Positions 59,850 through 64,000 of a DNA stretch of 64,000 nt are shown here, in pieces; within the stretch, counting starts at the first letter, position 1; every line of letters begins with the position of its first letter. The notes beneath the pieces were generated by a model. The model made no database searches. It was not told the DNA's origin and saw nothing but the letters and a program-made list of their open reading frames with translations. Source of the stretch: Methylophaga sp. Its GTDB lineage: Bacteria > Pseudomonadota > Gammaproteobacteria > Nitrosococcales > Methylophagaceae. The DNA lies in NCBI RefSeq assembly GCF_009711715.1, contig NZ_VENF01000004.1, forward strand, positions 186,001-250,000, in the 5' to 3' direction. The position numbers and the translations under genes are program-made.

Positions 59850-60278
59850 TTAGCCATCATCTTCCTTTTTCATCAGGCTACCGAACTGGAAGATGCAATA
59901 GCCAATTATCGACAGTACCAGCGCCACTTCATACCGGCTGTAGGCGACAGAAATACCGATAGCGCCGGTCAGCCAGATACCGGCAGCATTGGCGGTGCCC
60001 ATCGCCTTGCCGTGCTCCTTGATGATGGCCCCACCACCGATAAAGCCCATACCGGTAATGATGCCGTACATCACCCGTGCTTCTGCCTGACCATTCGAAT
60101 AGACATCCATCGCCACCAGCATAAAGGCGCAGCAGGCTATAGAGACCAGGGGGTAAGTCCGCAAGCCGGCGCCGCGGGTGAGATATTCCCGGTTGAGGGC
60201 GATCGGCAATGACAAGATAAAAGCGATACCGATTTGCGTTAAGTTAAAACGTACAAGGGTCACGTCAATTTCCGGCAT
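59850..60278 (-). CDS. mgtC: MgtC/SapB family membrane protein
   Basis: Membrane protein of 142 residues from the ATG at 60278, which has a strong GGAGGAT site. It has about four to five helices, with NREYLTRGAGLRTYPLVSIACCAFM and IITGMGFIGGGAIIKEHG as the family signature. In pathogens MgtC inhibits the F1F0 ATP synthase and aids growth in low Mg2+. The function in this organism is unknown. It lacks the long C-terminal cytosolic domain of Salmonella MgtC. It overlaps blc by 14 bases. Confidence 0.9.
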   Translation of the reverse strand: MPEIDVTLVRFNLTQIGIAFILSLPIALNREYLTRGAGLRTYPLVSIACCAFMLVAMDVYSNGQAEARVMYGIITGMGFIGGGAIIKEHGKAMGTANAAGIWLTGAIGISVAYSRYEVALVLSIIGYCIFQFGSLMKKEDDG

Positions 60279-60834
60279 GATTATCCTCCCTGTCATCTGA
60301 AGAATCGTTGTTATTCAGCTTTGCGTCGTGTTCAACAAATATCAAATCCTGGGTGGCAAAACCGAGCTGCTCTGCTCTATCGATAAACTGTGCTTTGAGC
60401 GCCTCCGAGACCACCGGTTCGCGTGCCAGTAACCATAAATAATCGCGGCTGGGCCCGCTGACAAAAGCATATTGATACTGCGCGTCCAATTCGAACACGA
60501 TGTAACTGCCATAAAAAGGGCCGAAGAAAGACACTTTGAGATGCGCCGTGTTTTTATCCCCGACAAAAAAAGCCTTGCCTTCCGCCTGCTCCCATTGCTG
60601 TTCAGCCGCTGAATAGCCCCGGTTGATAACCCGGATGCCGCCGGCTTCGCGAGGCTGATATTCTGCTGTCACCTGACTCAGACCACGTTCAAAGCCATGA
60701 TCAAGACGGGCAATTTCATACCACTTGCCCAGATAGCGATCGACTTCGAATGACTGAACCGGTTCAATACCCGTCGGGATGCGGGTGCAGGCACTCGTCA
60801 ACAGCAGCAGGAAAAGAATCAGATTTAGACGCAT
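60265..60834 (-). CDS. blc: Outer-membrane lipocalin Blc
   Basis: Lipoprotein of 189 residues. The lipobox LTSAC places lipid on Cys16. The lipocalin signature VDRYLGKWYEIARLDHGFERGL lies at 31-52 and the second conserved region at VSGPSRDYLWLLAREP. Blc binds lysophospholipids and fatty acids at the outer membrane. It has a longer acidic Asp/Asn-rich tail (about 174-189) than E. coli Blc. It overlaps mgtC downstream. Confidence 0.93.
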   Translation of the reverse strand: MRLNLILFLLLLTSACTRIPTGIEPVQSFEVDRYLGKWYEIARLDHGFERGLSQVTAEYQPREAGGIRVINRGYSAAEQQWEQAEGKAFFVGDKNTAHLKVSFFGPFYGSYIVFELDAQYQYAFVSGPSRDYLWLLAREPVVSEALKAQFIDRAEQLGFATQDLIFVEHDAKLNNNDSSDDREDNHAGN

Positions 60835-60866
60835 ATTTCACCCGTTTGCAGATAACTTTGCTGATT

Positions 60867-61133
60867 ATGCCGAAGATAGCAATGCCTTTGCGTGAAGCTG
60901 ATCGCTCCCGCATTATAGAAATGGCCTGGGAGGACCGCACCCCGTTTGAGGCCATTGCCACTACTTATGGCCTCAGTGAAGCAGCGGTGATCCGGCTGAT
61001 GCGTCTGTCGTTGCAACCCGGTAGTTTTCGTCTCTGGCGGCAGCGTGTCAGTGGACGCAAAACCAAACACCGCCGTCTCAGAAACCCGGATGTCGATCGT
61101 GCTTATTGTCCCAGCCAGTATAAACACCGCTGA
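60867..61133 (+). CDS. DUF2805 / TIGR03643 family protein
   Basis: Small basic cytosolic protein of 88 residues from the ATG at 60867; a start at 60882 with GAAG upstream is also possible. The core is SRIIEMAWEDRTPFEAIATTYGLSEAAVIRLMR, a helix-turn-helix-like fold. It is followed by SFRLWRQRVSGRKTKHRRLRNP, which is highly conserved in the family. Function is unknown; nucleic-acid binding is plausible. It is divergent from blc and convergent with the DUF2157 gene, 1 bp apart. Confidence 0.85.
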   Translation: MPKIAMPLREADRSRIIEMAWEDRTPFEAIATTYGLSEAAVIRLMRLSLQPGSFRLWRQRVSGRKTKHRRLRNPDVDRAYCPSQYKHR

Positions 61134-61134
61134 G

Positions 61135-62163
61135 TCAGCGTTTTGCCAGCAACTGCTGTAATGTCAGCGGCAGGCTGCCACGCAGCTGATCACTTATTCG
61201 TGCTTCATGGCGTTGCCACAAGACGCCCAGATAAATAATCAACAATCCCAGCGCGCTGAGGACCACCGGAAACAGCAGGCTGTCTTCAAATACCTGATGC
61301 GACAAGTATCCCAGATAGCCAGCCACACCGAGGGCACCAAACACGACAAAGACCCGCCGCAGCAACACCACGCCGATACCCATCATCAGCAGATTAATCA
61401 GGCAATAGCCGAGCTTGGCGAGTTCACTGTCACTGTCCTGCATTGATAAGCCGCACCAGAAAGTCAGCACACCAAACAGATACAGCCAGAAGGCATAGTC
61501 AGCCGTGCTCTCGCGGCTGCGAATATCCACCCAGAATGCGAGCAGCGTCATCATCAAGCCAAAATACATCGATACCAAAGCCCGGATTTCATAGTCGATC
61601 CGGTCAAAGGCCAGCCAGGCCGCGAGATCCATAGACAGATACCACAGCGTAACGGCGATAGGCATCAGCAGGAACGGGTATTTATATCGCCAGACCATAG
61701 CGGTACCCACTGCCAGCGTAGCCAGTTCGAGATACAGCCAGTGCCACTGAATATAACGGTGGTAATCCCGATATGTACTGCTGTCTGGCCACAACCCCAG
61801 CCCCTGTTGCAGCCCGTAAACCGCCAGCGGCGTCAAAGCCACAACAAAGGTCGCACAAATCCCGGCCGGGAGAGCAAAATCACGGCGCAGAAAAAAGTCG
61901 CTCAGTTTCATACCGGTGCCGGCATAGAGTAAAGCAATGAAAAAAATGCCCCAGCCGCCGAAAGTTTCCCAGCCCAGGGTCATAAACAGGGTCATGGCAC
62001 CGATGGCAATCAAACCGCCCAGGTAATAAAGCACATGGGTAAAATCGAAGGCCGGCCCGGTTCCGGGTTGTGCCCGCAGAAACCGATACAGTTCCTCCGC
62101 CTGTTGCGGCTTCAGTATCTGCCGCTTGACCGCCGCCTCCAGCTGCTGTTTGCTGATTTTCAT
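61135..62163 (-). CDS. Multi-spanning membrane protein, DUF2157-like
   Basis: Protein of 342 residues. A short cytosolic N-terminal segment (MKISKQQLEAAVKRQILKPQQAEELYRFL) resembles the start of DUF2157 proteins. Eight to ten membrane helices follow, then a polar tail ending LRGSLPLTLQQLLAKR. No catalytic residues are recognised. It starts one base after the MAPEG stop and forms a packed unit with the hydrolase and MAPEG genes. Confidence 0.75.
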   Translation of the reverse strand: MKISKQQLEAAVKRQILKPQQAEELYRFLRAQPGTGPAFDFTHVLYYLGGLIAIGAMTLFMTLGWETFGGWGIFFIALLYAGTGMKLSDFFLRRDFALPAGICATFVVALTPLAVYGLQQGLGLWPDSSTYRDYHRYIQWHWLYLELATLAVGTAMVWRYKYPFLLMPIAVTLWYLSMDLAAWLAFDRIDYEIRALVSMYFGLMMTLLAFWVDIRSRESTADYAFWLYLFGVLTFWCGLSMQDSDSELAKLGYCLINLLMMGIGVVLLRRVFVVFGALGVAGYLGYLSHQVFEDSLLFPVVLSALGLLIIYLGVLWQRHEARISDQLRGSLPLTLQQLLAKR

Positions 62164-62571
62164 TTAGCTGCCAAAGCTTATGTCGGCGACCGATTTGATG
62201 CCGATATAAAAACTGCACAGCCAGCCGATCATAAAAACCAGCGAACGGTACGGCGCCATATCCAGCATATAAAACACGGGGTGCGCTATCCGGCTCAGTA
62301 GAAACAAGGCGGCCGCATAACTGAACTGACTCAAATCAGTGCCTGATATAAAAGCAAGCAGACACATAACAGCATAAAACAGCAGCGCTTCCCAGGCATT
62401 TTTCTGCGCCGCCAGAACCCGGGCACCGAGACCGGTCATCTGTGCCTGCTGCAGACGCGGCTGTTTGTTATCAAAGCGACCGAACTGGCGATAGCGCAGA
62501 TAACCGCCCAGCACGGCAAGTGTTATCGGAAACAAGGCAACGATAAACAGGGTTTGAAACAGAAATGGCAT
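62164..62571 (-). CDS. MAPEG family membrane protein
   Basis: Four-helix membrane protein of 135 residues. MAPEG features are GGYLRYRQFG near the first loop, QKNAWEALLFYAVMCLLAF (the conserved Asn-Glu helix) and LFLLSRIAHPVFYMLDMAPYRSLVF. Eukaryotic members conjugate glutathione or make eicosanoids; bacterial members are mostly uncharacterised. The ATG overlaps the upstream hydrolase stop by one base (TGATG), so it is coupled. Confidence 0.85.
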   Translation of the reverse strand: MPFLFQTLFIVALFPITLAVLGGYLRYRQFGRFDNKQPRLQQAQMTGLGARVLAAQKNAWEALLFYAVMCLLAFISGTDLSQFSYAAALFLLSRIAHPVFYMLDMAPYRSLVFMIGWLCSFYIGIKSVADISFGS

Positions 62572-63590
62572 CAGTCAGTCCTTTTTGGTCGGGAAGCGAG
62601 TTGTCTGAGCGCCTTCAACAGCGCCTGATTGAACAATTCCGGCGACTGGATATGCGGCGAATGTCCCATCTTGGGGAATAAATGCAGGCGTGCATCAGCG
62701 AAGCGGCTTACTGTGATTGAAGCCAGCTGCCGGTAGTTACCCAGTCGGGATCGTGTACGCTCGTCGGCGAAGCCTTTGCCGACCGCTGTGTTATCCTGCG
62801 CACCGATAAACAGCCAGGTCGGCACTTCAATATTTTTCAGTTCGTGCACGACGGGCTGGGTCAGAATCATGTCGTAGATTTTGGCCGAGAGCCAGGCCGA
62901 CTTTTCGCGATCAGCCTTAAACTGGCCGGCCAGCATATCGACCCAGACACTGTAATCCTCGCGCCATTCGCCGGCATAGTAGGTGTTTTGCTGATAACGT
63001 TTAATGCCTTCAGCATCCAGTTTTAACTGCTGCTGATACCAGGTGTCGATGTTGATATAAGGCACGCCTTTCTGCAGCCAGTCTTCCAGCCCAATAGGAT
63101 TGACCAGCAACAGTCCCTGCAGCTGTTCCGGATAAAGCAAGGCATAACGACTGGCCAGCATGCCGCCTATCGAATGCCCCATCAGATAAAATTGCGAGAT
63201 CCCGAGTTCTGTCAGCAATGCCCGCGTGTTGTTCGCCAGCTGGTGAAAGCTGAACTGATAATCCAGCGGTTTTGAGGATTTGCAAAAACCGATCTGGTCC
63301 ACCGCGATGACCCGATACCCCGCCTCACTCAGCAGTGTTATCGCCTGTTTCCAGGTGGCCGCACAGAAATTCTTGCCGTGAAACAGGACTACTGTCTCAC
63401 CATTGGCTGTGCCTCGTGGTGCCACATCCATATAGGCCATCTCCAGTGTCTTTTGCTGGGAGTTCAGCGAGAACATCTGCACCGGATAAGGGTAATCAAA
63501 CTGCTGCAGACGAAAGCCGGTATCGGCCCGGCTGAGACTGGTGAAAAGCAGCATCGATAACAGCAGGACGAGACAGCAATGTGGTTTCAT
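62571..63590 (-). CDS. Secreted alpha/beta-hydrolase
   Basis: Exported hydrolase of 339 residues. The signal peptide is MKPHCCLVLLLSMLLFTSLSRA with cleavage before DTGF. The oxyanion stretch is VVLFHGKNFCAATW, the nucleophile elbow GHSIGGMLAS, an acid is likely in FIGAQDNTA, and the catalytic His is in KMGHSPHIQSPE. The triad is complete. The substrate is unknown; the fold fits esterases or haloalkane-type hydrolases. It heads the hydrolase-MAPEG-DUF2157 unit, 10 bp after the binding-protein remnant. Confidence 0.88.
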   Translation of the reverse strand: MKPHCCLVLLLSMLLFTSLSRADTGFRLQQFDYPYPVQMFSLNSQQKTLEMAYMDVAPRGTANGETVVLFHGKNFCAATWKQAITLLSEAGYRVIAVDQIGFCKSSKPLDYQFSFHQLANNTRALLTELGISQFYLMGHSIGGMLASRYALLYPEQLQGLLLVNPIGLEDWLQKGVPYINIDTWYQQQLKLDAEGIKRYQQNTYYAGEWREDYSVWVDMLAGQFKADREKSAWLSAKIYDMILTQPVVHELKNIEVPTWLFIGAQDNTAVGKGFADERTRSRLGNYRQLASITVSRFADARLHLFPKMGHSPHIQSPELFNQALLKALRQLASRPKRTD

Positions 63591-63599
63591 CTATCCTCC

Positions 63600-63914
63600 C
63601 TAATTATGTACGGCAGCCGGCCACCACCATTCACCAGCATACTCTGGCTGGCGAAACTGAGCGATTCGGGCCTGCGCACACAGGGTCAACAAATAGTCGC
63701 GCAACGCGCCGGCTCCTTCATGATTGACCTCGGCGACTTTCGCGGGATTGACCAGAATGATCGCTATTACCCGCTGTAGCACCGGATCAGCTGCAAGCAG
63801 AACGGGCGTATTCATCACAGACAGCCTGATCCGTTTGTTATCGGCCTGCAGGTCGGTGCTGATGACTGCCACCGCCACCAAAACAAGTTGGCGGAGCGTG
63901 CATTTGAAGCTCAT
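63600..63914 (-). pseudogene. Probable internally deleted TupA-like binding-protein remnant
   Basis: Open frame of 104 codons. The first 24 residues look like a signal peptide (LVLVAVAVISTDLQA), followed by a strand KRIRLSVMNT like the first beta strand of periplasmic oxyanion-binding proteins. From about residue 36 it reads VLLAADPVLQRVIAIILVNPAK then VNHEGAGALRDYLLTLCAQARI and ends GEWWWPAA. This fits the last 65 residues of tungstate/molybdate-binding TupA-type proteins, which are usually about 270 residues. The middle 160 or so residues are absent, so I read it as a deletion remnant. A small working protein cannot be excluded. Its ATG overlaps the upstream stop (ATGA). Confidence 0.5.
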
Positions 63915-64000
63915 CGCAATGTGTGCTCAAGAAAATGCATGAATCGTTGCCAGGAACGGCGATCCGCCTCGGGATGATAGCGATCGCCATGCCATTCGGT
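63911..64000 (-). CDS. C-terminal end of a minus-strand gene (partial, possibly hydrolase-like)
   Basis: The last 29 codons and TGA stop of a frame entering from the right edge. It reads TEWHGDRYHPEADRRSWQRF then MHFLEHTLR. The closing helix resembles the end of dienelactone-hydrolase-like or other alpha/beta hydrolases, but that is a weak guess from so short a piece. Its stop overlaps the start of the remnant gene by ATGA, a normal operon junction, which favours this being real coding sequence. Confidence 0.55.
   Translation of the reverse strand, partial: TEWHGDRYHPEADRRSWQRFMHFLEHTLR

Overview
The window reads as chromosomal core DNA of a gammaproteobacterium. Evidence: the block atpIBEFHA - parB/parA - rsmG - mnmG, the order gltB-gltD-hemE, the string rsmB - DUF4390 - ntrY - ntrX - trkA, and the overlapping pair pyrB/pyrC' with a non-catalytic dihydroorotase all resemble Pseudomonas-type gammaproteobacterial arrangements. 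A marine or methylotrophic relative (Methylophaga-like) is possible, but the genus cannot be fixed from the sequence alone. I saw no insertion sequence, prophage, CRISPR array or rRNA. One tRNA gene (Asp, GTC) is present. Most gene boundaries are very tight, and several tail-to-tail pairs overlap.

Layout. 1-3.7 kb (minus): ATP synthase operon, with atpA cut by the window edge and a good sigma-70 promoter upstream of atpI. 3.7-7.9 kb (minus): parB, parA, rsmG, mnmG. 8.0-9.1 kb: dgkA and lgt, tail to tail. 9.2-11.9 kb (plus): a nitrogen-control unit made of a TorF-type porin, glnK and amtB, preceded by a textbook -24/-12 (sigma-54) promoter with two NtrC-like sites 31 bp apart. An intrinsic terminator sits between the porin and glnK. 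11.9-19.1 kb (minus): hemE and gltD/gltB, the latter with a strong sigma-70 promoter. 19.2-21.2 kb (plus): purE, purK and a SelW-like CxxC protein. 21.2-26.3 kb (minus): topA, smg, dprA and a LysM protein. 26.5-39.8 kb (plus): cytochrome c, def, fmt, rsmB, DUF4390 protein, ntrY, ntrX, trkA, yqgE, ruvX, pyrR, pyrB, pyrC', a DUF3012 lipoprotein and a HAD phosphatase. 39.8-46.3 kb (minus): a 5-oxoprolinase-type enzyme, tRNA-Asp, ycaO and a membrane-tethered pseudoazurin-like cupredoxin. 46.5-51.1 kb: a RhlE-type helicase, 1-Cys peroxiredoxin, a small secreted protein, a signal-peptidase-like protein lacking the usual lysine, and a DUF4010/MgtC-type membrane protein. 51.4-64 kb: a large GAF-PAS-GGDEF-EAL protein, a BASS transporter, an RND pump pair, MgtC, lipocalin Blc, a DUF2805 protein, DUF2157, MAPEG, an alpha/beta hydrolase, a remnant of a TupA-like binding protein and the tail of one more gene.

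Functionally the window joins energy conservation (ATP synthase), chromosome segregation, and ammonium uptake and assimilation (AmtB/GlnK feeding GltBD, with NtrYX encoded separately). It also carries pyrimidine and purine synthesis and translation-initiation enzymes (Def/Fmt). No complete novel system is evident. The points most worth a second look are the porin-terminator-glnK arrangement, an NtrX that has lost the GAFTGA region and most ATPase residues, the lysine-less signal-peptidase homologue next to a small exported protein, the tethered cupredoxin, and the internally deleted binding-protein remnant at the right edge.
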